Assembly: GCF_003722355.1 (NCBI RefSeq)
Contig: NZ_QWDD01000001.1
Location: forward strand, 992,001-1,056,000
Reading direction: 5' to 3'
Length of the DNA stretch: 64,000 nt
Source: Methylocystis hirsuta
GTDB taxonomy: Bacteria; Pseudomonadota; Alphaproteobacteria; Rhizobiales; Beijerinckiaceae
In this document: one piece after another, positions 25,579 through 32,844 of the stretch
How positions within the stretch are numbered: position 1 is the first letter of the stretch
How the letters are laid out: the number at the start of each line of letters is the position of its first letter
Program-made: the position numbers and the translations under genes
The notes under the pieces: model-generated
The model's database searches: none
What the model was told of the DNA's origin: nothing
The model's input: only the letters and a program-made list of their open reading frames with translations

Positions 25579-26472
25579 CTACGCCACCTCGTTCGACCAG
25601 CGCTCCGAGCGAAACGCCCGCGCGATCGCCTCGGCGCGGGCGCTCTGGCGCGCCTCCGGGGAGTCGTTCTCTGCAATTTCGGCGCAGGCCTTGAGCGCGA
25701 TCTCCAGCAGCGCCGCCTTCGGGTAAGGCTGACCCTCGCGGCCGGCATGGGCGCAAAAATCGCTGGCGCAGACGATCATCAGCTCGCGAAAACGCTCGGG
25801 CGCGTCGAACGCCCCTAAGCGCTCGAGCATCAGGGCGACGGGGCCGGCGCGCATTTTCGAGACGCGATGCACGCGTTCGCATTCGGCGAGCGCCAGCAGC
25901 GCGAGGGTCCTGCATTCCGCCGGCGGGCGAAACCGCCCGCAGATCTCCTCGATGCGCGGGCGCCCGCGCTCGACGTGTCGGTAATGCACGGGAAGATGTT
26001 CGCGCGGCGAATCCGATTTGCCGACATTCATCACGAGCAGCGCGAAACGCGTGGGCAAGGACGCGCCGCGTTTGCCCGCCGTATCGAGCGACATCATCAG
26101 ATGTTCGCCAAGATCGACCTCATCCTCGCCATCGGAAATCTGCGGCACGCCAAACAGCGCCGCGACCTCGGGGAGGATTTCGACAAGCGCGCCGCAGCCG
26201 CGCAGGGTCTTGATCAGTCTCGACGGCGCCGGGCTCATCAACCCGCGAGCGAACTCGGGCCATATCTGCGCGGGGTCGGCGTCGACGAGATGGCCGGCCT
26301 CGACCTGTTCGAACAACAGATCGAGCGTTTCCTCGTCCGGGTCGCCGTCGGCTTCGGCGAGCAACGCCGCCATGCGCAGGATGGCGAGGCCGGGGTCGGT
26401 TTGTCCGTAGTCGAACAGGGAGTCGGGTCCAAAGGCCATGGCGAAGCCTCGTCGAAGGGTCTTGCGCGACAT
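25579..26472 (-). CDS. Cca-like protein lacking the nucleotidyltransferase domain
   Basis: About 297 residues matching the C-terminal half of bacterial CCA-adding enzymes: IWPEFARGLMSPAPSRLIKTL, GALVEILPEVAALFGVPQ, and a helical region ending PKAALLEIALKACAEIAEND. The N-terminal nucleotidyltransferase domain is absent. Where E. coli Cca has the metal-binding HDLGKG, this protein has MNVGKS, so the HD pair is lost. It is therefore probably not a tRNA nucleotidyltransferase or phosphohydrolase; RNA binding is possible. The start may be 26472 or 26439. A broken partial copy lies at 24702-24935. Confidence 0.7.
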   Translation of the reverse strand: MSRKTLRRGFAMAFGPDSLFDYGQTDPGLAILRMAALLAEADGDPDEETLDLLFEQVEAGHLVDADPAQIWPEFARGLMSPAPSRLIKTLRGCGALVEILPEVAALFGVPQISDGEDEVDLGEHLMMSLDTAGKRGASLPTRFALLVMNVGKSDSPREHLPVHYRHVERGRPRIEEICGRFRPPAECRTLALLALAECERVHRVSKMRAGPVALMLERLGAFDAPERFRELMIVCASDFCAHAGREGQPYPKAALLEIALKACAEIAENDSPEARQSARAEAIARAFRSERWSNEVA

Positions 26473-26612
26473 GCAAAGCTCTTGCCGCGCCGCCGGCCGC
26501 GGGATCTGCCTGCGCCGCCGTCGATCTAAATTTGTGCAGATGCGAAAGCAGCGGTGGCGCCGAACCGCGCCGTGTTGCAAACTGCCGGGGTCAAATTTTC
26601 ACGAATGGAGTT

Positions 26613-26999
26613 ATGCAGATGCTTCTCGAAAAATCGGTCGTGCGTGCGGCGAAGGGCACGGGAGCGCCGGTGGATTTCTCCGGCGACTGGAAAAATGAGC
26701 TCGGCTCGATCGCCACTTTCGTTCAGAAGGGCGACGTTCTGACAGGCAAATATGTGAGCGCGGTGAGCGAGAGCGGAACGTCGGCGACCGGCGTTCTCAG
26801 CGGATTTGTCGATGGCGATCTGATTTCCTTCGTCGTGCACTGGGATGATTTCCAGGCCATTACGGCCTGGGTCGGCCAGCTCGCCGCGAAGGCGCCGACG
26901 CAAACGATCCATACGCTGTGGCAAATGACGACGCAGGTTTCGCCAGGCGAAGAGTGGGCGTCGATCAACGCCGGGGCCGATGATTTCGTGCGGGTCTAG
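26613..26999 (+). CDS. Avidin/streptavidin-family biotin-binding protein
   Basis: A 128-residue single-domain beta-barrel protein. By comparison with streptavidin it keeps Asn and Ser in WKNELGS (N23, S27), Tyr and Ser in GKYVSAV (Y43, S45), Trp in VVHWDDFQ (W79), Thr in AITAW (T90), Trp in IHTLWQM (W108), Trp in GEEWAS (W120) and Asp in GADDF (D128). S88 appears replaced by Ala. There is no obvious signal peptide and no Cys. GGAG lies close upstream; ATG 26622 is an alternative start. A tandem 17-base repeat begins at the stop codon. Confidence 0.85.
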   Translation: MQMLLEKSVVRAAKGTGAPVDFSGDWKNELGSIATFVQKGDVLTGKYVSAVSESGTSATGVLSGFVDGDLISFVVHWDDFQAITAWVGQLAAKAPTQTIHTLWQMTTQVSPGEEWASINAGADDFVRV

Positions 27000-27023
27000 C
27001 GCCAGCTTCGTGCGGGTCTAGCG
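26985..27023. repeat. 17-base direct repeat at the avidin gene end
   Basis: TTCGTGCGGGTCTAGCG occurs at 26985-27001, including the stop codon, and again at 27007-27023. It looks like a small tandem duplication. Confidence 0.8.
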
Positions 27024-27089
27024 AGGCCGCGCTGAAATTCGGCGCGTCCTCGCGGAGGTCCGCATGGCCGATCTCGCGAAAGCCCGTAT

Positions 27090-27431
27090 CTAGCGGGCGG
27101 GCTTGTCGGGCGAGTCGGGCGCGGCGACGCGGCCGGCCCGGCGCCGGTTCTCGGCCGCCGCCGCTTCGAGCTCCGCGCCCATGGCGCGCAGATCGGCCGC
27201 CGACTTGCGCTTTGAGTCTTTGGCCGACGTCGGGTCGAAGGCGCGATAGCGCATCTCCTCGGACCGCGAGGCGCGCACGAAATCCTGCGCCGGCGGCGGC
27301 GGGGTGCGCAAACCGGTCGCGTCGAAGAGCCGCCCGATGAATGCGCCGCCGCTCGACGGCGCCTCCTGCGCGAAAGCGGCGCCGGCGGCGAGGACGCAAA
27401 TCAAAACGAGGGCGAGGCGCGCGAACATCAT
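27090..27431 (-). CDS. Small exported protein of unknown function
   Basis: A 113-residue protein. Residues 1-22 are a signal peptide (MMFARLALVLICVLAAGAAF, cleavage before QEAPSS). The mature part is polar and Ala/Arg-rich, with PPPPAQDFVRAS and a likely helix, KSAADLRAMGAELEAAAAEN. No family is recognised. It lies 62 bases downstream of the beta-RFAP synthase gene on the same strand and may share its transcript. Confidence 0.55.
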   Translation of the reverse strand: MMFARLALVLICVLAAGAAFAQEAPSSGGAFIGRLFDATGLRTPPPPAQDFVRASRSEEMRYRAFDPTSAKDSKRKSAADLRAMGAELEAAAAENRRRAGRVAAPDSPDKPAR

Positions 27432-27493
27432 CTCGCGAGCCGGCCATAAAAATGCGGCGCGAGTAGGTTCGCGCCTCTCGAAAAACCGCGCGC

Positions 27494-28462
27494 TCACGCG
27501 ATATGCGCGTAGACCGCGTCGATTTTCGCGGCGCGGTTGAGACCCCGGCGGATCGAGATGTCGAGTCCCTCTTCGCGCGCCTTTGCGCCGTGGCGCCCGA
27601 GCAGGCGGCGCGCCGCCGCGTCGCTCTCGACGAAGGCGAAGCCGGTCGGACCCCAGGACGTCTGGCCGCCGCCGGTCGCGCCGTCGGCGAGCAGCCGCGC
27701 GACGATCGCCTCGACCTTGCCGCTGGTGAACCGGCGCCCGCCCTGCGCCGGGGCGAAATGATCGCCGACGATCTCCTGAATGCGGGTCACCGCGGCGCCG
27801 AAGGGCGCGAGCTCGCGTTCGGCGAGCGCCGGCAGAATCTGCATCAGCACCAGCCGGCAGACTTCGCCGCTTGTCGCGGCGCCGAAGGGCGGCAGTTCGG
27901 CGAAGGCGTCGCGCTCGTCGGCGCCATGAAGGCCGACATCGCCCGGATCGCAGACCAGCAGCACGCGCCACGCGTCGGGAAATTCGGCGCGAGCGACGAC
28001 CGGCGGCGTCACGGTGTGAGGCCCGCGTCCGCCGTCGACGACGACGCCGCCCAGCTGAAACAGGCCGGCGCCGAGCCCGGAGCGCGCGCCGCGCGCCATC
28101 AGCGCCGCATCGGCGGCCGAGTCGTTCGGCAGGTCCTCGAGGCGGCGCAGCGCCGCGCTGACCGCGAGCGCCAGCTGGGTGCCGGAGCCAAAGCCCGCAT
28201 GGGCGGGAATCGCTTCCTCCATCGCCAGCCTGTGGCGCTGCGTCAGGCCAAGCGCCTCCTGCGCGCGCGCCAGAAGCGCGGCGGCGCGTTCGGCTTCGGG
28301 GCCGTCGACGCTATTCTTGTCGGCGCGGGTCAGGGTCAGCCGGGTCGCCGGCGCGTCCAGCGCGAGGCCGACGCCGCCGAATTTGCGCCCAAGGCCGCCG
28401 TTCATGTCGAGAAAACCCAGATGCAGCCGGGCGCTCGCCGCGACGCTTACCTTTGCCGGCAT
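27494..28462 (-). CDS. Beta-ribofuranosylaminobenzene 5'-phosphate synthase
   Basis: A 322-residue GHMP-superfamily enzyme that makes the first committed intermediate of tetrahydromethanopterin, the C1 carrier for formaldehyde oxidation in methylotrophs. It starts MPAKVSVAASARLHLGFLDM, has the glycine-rich loop HAGFGSGTQLALAVSAAL (about 90-107) and ends with GGGQTSWGPTGFAFV (about 275-290). The ATG at 28462 follows GAGGCGG. It lies divergent from the pterin gene at 28580. The family assignment is firm. Confidence 0.9.
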   Translation of the reverse strand: MPAKVSVAASARLHLGFLDMNGGLGRKFGGVGLALDAPATRLTLTRADKNSVDGPEAERAAALLARAQEALGLTQRHRLAMEEAIPAHAGFGSGTQLALAVSAALRRLEDLPNDSAADAALMARGARSGLGAGLFQLGGVVVDGGRGPHTVTPPVVARAEFPDAWRVLLVCDPGDVGLHGADERDAFAELPPFGAATSGEVCRLVLMQILPALAERELAPFGAAVTRIQEIVGDHFAPAQGGRRFTSGKVEAIVARLLADGATGGGQTSWGPTGFAFVESDAAARRLLGRHGAKAREEGLDISIRRGLNRAAKIDAVYAHIA

Positions 28463-28579
28463 GCCGCCTCTTTTGGTCCAACTGAAGACTTCGGGTCGGT
28501 TTAGGCTATAACGCGTCTCAACGAAAGAATGTTGCGGCGCATGGCGGCGTTGGCGCGCCGCGCAGGAGGGGAGCCTCAG

Positions 28580-28957
28580 ATGGCGAAGGAAGAGCGCGCG
28601 TATTCCGAGGACGAGGTCGTCGCGCTGCTGAAGCGCGAACTGCCGCACTGGCGCTACGAGAACGGCTGGATCAGGCGCAAGTTCAAGACGCATAGCTGGA
28701 AGGGCACGCTGATGGTCGTCAATACGGTCGGCCATCTCGCCGAGGCCGCCTGGCATCACCCCGATATCGCCGCCTCCTACGCATGGGTCGAGGTGAAGCT
28801 CATGACCCATACGGCGAAGGGAATCACCGACAAGGATTTCGAACTCGCCAAGAAGATCGAGGAGGTCGTCTCCTGGCGCCCGGGCAAGGCCGGCGGCGCG
28901 CTCGAAGGCACGCCCGAGACCGACCAGCGCTTCGCCTATGTGAAATACGACGACTGA
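28580..28957 (+). CDS. Pterin-4a-carbinolamine dehydratase
   Basis: A 125-residue DCoH/PCD-fold protein. The conserved AAWHHPDIAASYAWVEVKL (about 56-74) supplies the active-site histidines, followed by LMTHTAKGITDKDFELAKKI. GGAGGGGAG precedes the ATG. In methylotrophs a PCD homologue is found with tetrahydromethanopterin genes, and here it is followed by folP and folK, so a role in pterin synthesis is likely. The exact reaction is not proven. Confidence 0.88.
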   Translation: MAKEERAYSEDEVVALLKRELPHWRYENGWIRRKFKTHSWKGTLMVVNTVGHLAEAAWHHPDIAASYAWVEVKLMTHTAKGITDKDFELAKKIEEVVSWRPGKAGGALEGTPETDQRFAYVKYDD

Positions 28958-28969
28958 CGGGACACGCGC

Positions 28970-29815
28970 TTGGCTTTCGACGTCCAGGCGATCGCGACGG
29001 CGCGCGATCGCTTTCTTTCGCTGATCGGAACGCGTCCCGTGATCATGGGGATCGTCAACGTTACGCCCGATTCCTTCTCGGACGGCGGGCGGTTCGCGAC
29101 GCGTGACGCTGCGCTGGCGCAGGCGCAGAGGCTCGTCAGCACTGGCGCCGACATCGTCGATGTCGGCGCGGAGTCGACGCGTCCCGGCCACACGCCGCTC
29201 ACCGCGGAGGAGGAGTGGGCGCGGCTTGCGCCGTTGCTCGCCGCGCTGGTGGCGCAGGCGGGCGCGCCGGTGTCGATCGACACCTATAAGGCCGAGACGG
29301 CGCGGCGCGCGCTTGGCGAAGGCGTCTGTCTCGTCAATGACGTGTGGGGCCTGCAGCGCGATCCTTTGATGGCTCCAACGATCGCGCAAGCCGGCGCCGC
29401 CGTGGCGATCATGCATAATCGCGAGACGACGGAGCCGGAGATCGACATCGTCGCCGACATGAAGCGCTTCTTCGCCCGCTCGCTCGAGATTGCGCGGCGC
29501 GCCGGCGTGCCGGAGCGGCATATTCTGCTGGATCCAGGGATCGGCTTCGGCAAGAGCCGCGAGCAGAACTATGACGCGCTGCGCGCCATTCCGGAGCTGC
29601 TGGCGCTAGGATTCCCGCTGCTCATCGGCGTCTCGCGCAAATCAATCTTTAAGGGCCTGGGCGACGGCGTTCTCGAGGGACGGCTCGTCGGCACGCTGGC
29701 CGCCAATCTTTTCGCCGCGCGCGACGGCGCGCAGGTCTTTCGCGTGCATGACGCCGCCGAGCATCGCGCGGCTTTCGAAGTCATGCGCATTCTCGCCGCG
29801 CGCCCGGGAGGTTGA
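28970..29815 (+). CDS. folP: Dihydropteroate synthase
   Basis: A 281-residue TIM-barrel enzyme joining a pterin pyrophosphate to an aminobenzoate. Signature loops are MGIVNVTPDSFSDGGRF (about 27-43), DVGAESTRPGH (about 63-73), VNDVWG, and DPGIGFGKSREQN (about 185-197). It begins with TTG 12 bases after the dehydratase stop. It acts in folate synthesis; in this cluster a tetrahydromethanopterin-type substrate is also conceivable. Confidence 0.93.
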   Translation: MAFDVQAIATARDRFLSLIGTRPVIMGIVNVTPDSFSDGGRFATRDAALAQAQRLVSTGADIVDVGAESTRPGHTPLTAEEEWARLAPLLAALVAQAGAPVSIDTYKAETARRALGEGVCLVNDVWGLQRDPLMAPTIAQAGAAVAIMHNRETTEPEIDIVADMKRFFARSLEIARRAGVPERHILLDPGIGFGKSREQNYDALRAIPELLALGFPLLIGVSRKSIFKGLGDGVLEGRLVGTLAANLFAARDGAQVFRVHDAAEHRAAFEVMRILAARPGG

Positions 29816-29819
29816 GACG

Positions 29820-30299
29820 ATGCGGGTCGGATTTGGGCTTGGCAGCAATCTTGGCGACAAGCCGGCCAATATACGCGAGGCGCTGCGGCTGATCGAGGCG
29901 TGCGGGCTGGCGCGGCTCGATCGGGTCTCGCGGATCTATCGCACGCCGCCCTGGGGCGATCTCGACCAGGGGGATTTCGCCAACGCCTGCGCCATCGGCG
30001 ACACGGCGCTCGCGCCCTATGAGCTGCTCGCCGCGGTCAAGAAGATCGAGGCCGACATGGGCCGCGCGCCGACGCGGCGCTGGGGGCCGCGGCTGATCGA
30101 CGTCGATATTCTTTTCCTCGGCGACCACGCGATCGACGATCCGGAGCTGACCCTGCCGCACAAGGAGCTTTACCGCCGCGGTTTCGTTCTCGCGCCGCTC
30201 GCCGAAATCGCCCCTGAACTCGAACTGGACGGCGTCACCATGCGCGAGGCGCTGGCCGGCGCTGACGCGAGCGGCGTGCGTCCGTGGTCGGACGAATAG
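29820..30299 (+). CDS. folK: 2-amino-4-hydroxy-6-hydroxymethyldihydropteridine pyrophosphokinase
   Basis: A 159-residue HPPK-fold kinase. It begins MRVGFGLGSNLGDKPANI, has YRTPPWGD near 40 and RRWGPRLIDVDILFLGD (about 80-96) with the Mg-binding Asp pair, then LPHKELYRRGFVLAPL. It follows folP after four bases, so both are one operon with the dehydratase. The long pmo leader comes next. Confidence 0.93.
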   Translation: MRVGFGLGSNLGDKPANIREALRLIEACGLARLDRVSRIYRTPPWGDLDQGDFANACAIGDTALAPYELLAAVKKIEADMGRAPTRRWGPRLIDVDILFLGDHAIDDPELTLPHKELYRRGFVLAPLAEIAPELELDGVTMREALAGADASGVRPWSDE

Positions 30300-30877
30300 C
30301 AGCCTACCCCTGATGGTTGCCTATCTTCGCGGCGCAGCATTCTCTGCCACTCTGGCCTCGAGAGCAGATTTCACAATCGAACATTATCTATTATAACAAT
30401 GCAATATGATGAATTGTGCGCTGCGTTATGGTCCCACGAGAAGCGCTGCTAGGGTGGGAAATTAACCATCCACTAGGGTTGCATTAGCTATTCGATAGAT
30501 TGTTTTCCTCTATACTAACGGGTATTGTGAATATTGGGGGTTATTGGAATGTTGCGGCACGCTGAGCTGGGTCTGCGGTCTGCTCTTTCAAGGGGGCGGA
30601 TTTGTAGATTTTGGCTTAGGCGGCGACGTCGGTTTTCGTCCGATAACAACAAGCAGCCGGGTTCCGGGGATTTTGGAATGATTTGCTCGCCTGTGGGCGG
30701 GGGGATTTTCTGGAATGTTCGGGAAGGCTGCGGCAGACAAGGGCGGTTTTGCGTGTTTTTAGAAGAAGACGCGCTTTCGCTTTGCTTTACGAAACGAGGA
30801 CGAAGCGGCTCCGTTGTGGGAGGCGGAGCGATACCGGTCACGCGCAATTCCCTGGGAGCACATTGGAGGAGAAGGGT
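30300..30877 (+). promoter_or_regulatory. Long upstream region of the pmo operon
   Basis: A 578-base non-coding stretch. The first part (about 30360-30530) is markedly AT-rich; the second part is G-rich, with repeated GGGGAT/GGAAT words. TATACT at 30511-30516 is a possible -10 box, but no good -35 lies at the usual distance. If correct, the pmoC leader would be about 360 bases, long enough for RNA-level control. pmo genes are known to respond to copper; no element for this was identified. Confidence 0.45.
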
Positions 30878-31648
30878 ATGAGCTCAACGACTGACACAGC
30901 AGCCCGGGCTGCTGCTGGCACGGAAGCTGTAGTAGACCTTAAGGGCATGTGGATCGGCTTGGCCGTTCTGAACGGGTTCTATCTGGTCGTTCGCATTTAC
31001 GAGCAGATTTATGGCTGGCGCGCTGGCCTGGACTCGTTTGCGCCGGAGTTCCAGACCTATTGGATGTCGATCCTATGGACCGAGATTCCGCTTGAGCTGA
31101 TCTCTGGCATTGGCCTTGCGGGCTTTCTTTGGAAGACGCGCACGCGCGACTTCTCGACGTTGACGGCGCGCGAAGAAATGCGCCGCCTGGTGGTTGAGGT
31201 GCAGTGGCTGGTGGTTTACGCCGCGGCCATTTACTGGGGCGCGTCGTTCTTCACGGAGCAGGACGGCACCTGGCACATGACGGTGATTCGCGACACGGAC
31301 TTCACGCCGTCGCACATCATCGAGTTCTACATGAGCTACCCGATCTACTCGGTGATCGCGGTTGGCGGCTTCTTCTATGCGAAGACGCGTCTTCCGTATT
31401 TCGCCAAGGGCTATTCGGTGGCCTATCTGATCGTGGCGATTGGCCCGTTCATGATCATCCCGAACGTCGGCCTGAATGAATGGGGCCACACGTTCTGGTT
31501 CATGGAAGAACTGTTCGTTGCGCCGCTGCATTGGGGCTTCGTGTTCTTCGGCTGGATGGCGCTCGGCGTGTTCGGCGTCGTGCTTCAGCTGCTGATCAAC
31601 GTTCAGCGTCTGATCGGCAAGGAAGGCGTCGCCCTCCTGACCGAGTAA
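30878..31648 (+). CDS. pmoC: Particulate methane monooxygenase subunit C
   Basis: A 256-residue integral membrane subunit of the copper enzyme that oxidises methane to methanol in intracytoplasmic membranes. There are about six membrane helices. The metal ligands Asp129, His133 and His146 lie in EQDGTWHMTV and TPSHIIEFY; the second site Asn200, His204 and His218 lies in GLNEWGHTFW and APLHWGF. Numbering agrees with Methylosinus trichosporium PmoC. GGAGGAGAAGG precedes the ATG. It is first in the operon. Confidence 0.98.
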   Translation: MSSTTDTAARAAAGTEAVVDLKGMWIGLAVLNGFYLVVRIYEQIYGWRAGLDSFAPEFQTYWMSILWTEIPLELISGIGLAGFLWKTRTRDFSTLTAREEMRRLVVEVQWLVVYAAAIYWGASFFTEQDGTWHMTVIRDTDFTPSHIIEFYMSYPIYSVIAVGGFFYAKTRLPYFAKGYSVAYLIVAIGPFMIIPNVGLNEWGHTFWFMEELFVAPLHWGFVFFGWMALGVFGVVLQLLINVQRLIGKEGVALLTE

Positions 31649-31658
31649 TCCGAGACTT

Positions 31659-31684
31659 CGCCGCCCGCTTCGCGGCGGGCGGCG
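31659..31684 (+). other. Stem-loop in the pmoC-pmoA spacer
   Basis: CGCCGCCCGC (31659-31668) pairs perfectly with GCGGGCGGCG (31675-31684). There is no T-tract, so it is more likely an mRNA-processing or stability element within the 275-base spacer than a terminator. Confidence 0.6.
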
Positions 31685-31923
31685 TCTGGCTCTGAGCTTT
31701 TCGCGAAAACCAGAGAGCTTTTGCCTGTCGCTTTGGCGCGTGGGTTGGCTTGTTGCGGTCGAGCAGGGGTCTTCGGGCTCTGGGTCGATCGGGGGCGAAG
31801 GGCTTTAAGGATGCGGCCGGCGGGAGCTCCGCCGTCCGGGCGCCGGCGGCGGGAAGGCCTGCCGGAGGCCATAAGGAAAGAACTCGGGCTTTACGGGTTC
31901 GAGAAACACCAAGGAGAAGAGTG

Positions 31924-32682
31924 ATGTCACAATCGAAAAGCGGGGGGGCGGTCGGTCCGTTCAACTCCGTCGCCGAGGCGGCGGGTTGCGTTCAGACGGT
32001 CGACTGGATGCTTCTTGTTCTTCTGTTCTTCGCCGTTCTTGGCGGCTACCACGTCCACTTCATGCTGACGGCGGGCGACTGGGACTTCTGGGTTGACTGG
32101 AAGGATCGTCGTATGTGGCCGACGGTGGTGCCGATTCTCGGCGTGACCTTCTGCGCCGCGGCGCAGGCGTTCTGGTGGGTGAACTTCCGTCTGCCGTTCG
32201 GCGCGGTGTTCGCGGCTCTTGGCCTGCTGGTTGGCGAGTGGATCAACCGCTACGTCAACTTCTGGGGCTGGACCTACTTCCCGATCAGCCTTGTGTTCCC
32301 GTCCGCTCTGATCGTTCCGGCGATCTGGCTTGACGTGATCCTGCTTCTGTCGGGCTCCTATGTGATCACGGCGATTGTTGGTTCGCTGGGCTGGGGTCTG
32401 TTGTTCTACCCGAACAACTGGCCGGCGATTGCGGCGTTCCATCAGGCGACGGAGCAGCATGGTCAGCTGATGACGCTTGCGGATCTGATCGGCTTCCACT
32501 TCGTCCGCACGTCGATGCCGGAATATATCCGCATGGTCGAGCGCGGCACGCTGCGCACCTTCGGTAAGGACGTTGTGCCGGTTGCGGCGTTCTTCTCGGG
32601 CTTCGTCTCGATGATGGTGTACTTCCTGTGGTGGTTCATGGGCCGTTGGTATTCGACGACCAAGATCATCGACACGATCTAA
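31924..32682 (+). CDS. pmoA: Particulate methane monooxygenase subunit A
   Basis: A 252-residue membrane subunit and standard phylogenetic marker of methanotrophs. It shows the well-known motifs GDWDFWVDWKDRRMWPTVVP (about 42-61), NFWGWTYFPISLVFPSA, and MPEYIRMVERGTLRTFG near the C-terminus. About seven membrane helices are expected. AAGGAGAAG precedes the ATG. The sequence type is that of the type II methanotrophs (Methylocystis/Methylosinus). It has the usual length and no damage. Confidence 0.98.
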   Translation: MSQSKSGGAVGPFNSVAEAAGCVQTVDWMLLVLLFFAVLGGYHVHFMLTAGDWDFWVDWKDRRMWPTVVPILGVTFCAAAQAFWWVNFRLPFGAVFAALGLLVGEWINRYVNFWGWTYFPISLVFPSALIVPAIWLDVILLLSGSYVITAIVGSLGWGLLFYPNNWPAIAAFHQATEQHGQLMTLADLIGFHFVRTSMPEYIRMVERGTLRTFGKDVVPVAAFFSGFVSMMVYFLWWFMGRWYSTTKIIDTI

Positions 32683-32697
32683 GCCACGTCGCTTGCT

Positions 32698-32718
32698 GCG
32701 GCGCTGAAGCGGCGCCGC
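32698..32718 (+). other. Stem-loop in the pmoA-pmoB spacer
   Basis: GCGGCGC (32698-32704) pairs with GCGCCGC (32712-32718). It parallels the stem-loop in the pmoC-pmoA spacer and may mark mRNA processing or protection. Confidence 0.5.
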
Positions 32719-32844
32719 GGCGGCCTGCAAGAAAGAAGAGCGGCGGACTGTGAGCTTTTTTTAAAAGCCAAGGTCCGCTGCGAGAGACAAGACCGGTTGG
32801 CGCGCGAGGCGGCGGCCGGGAAGAGGAACCTGGGAGGTTTATCG

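Noticed and set aside
27503..28504. 333-codon plus-strand frame opposite beta-RFAP synthase
   Set aside because: The minus strand carries all family motifs; the plus frame matches nothing and has biased composition.
28463..29521. N-terminal extension of the beta-RFAP synthase frame on the minus strand
   Set aside because: It is antisense to the dehydratase and folP genes. The family start at 28462 with a GAGG upstream fits better.
30300..30877. Peptide frames in the pmo leader
   Set aside because: The longest frames have no Shine-Dalgarno and unusual Trp/Cys/Gly composition, and this leader is expected to be non-coding.
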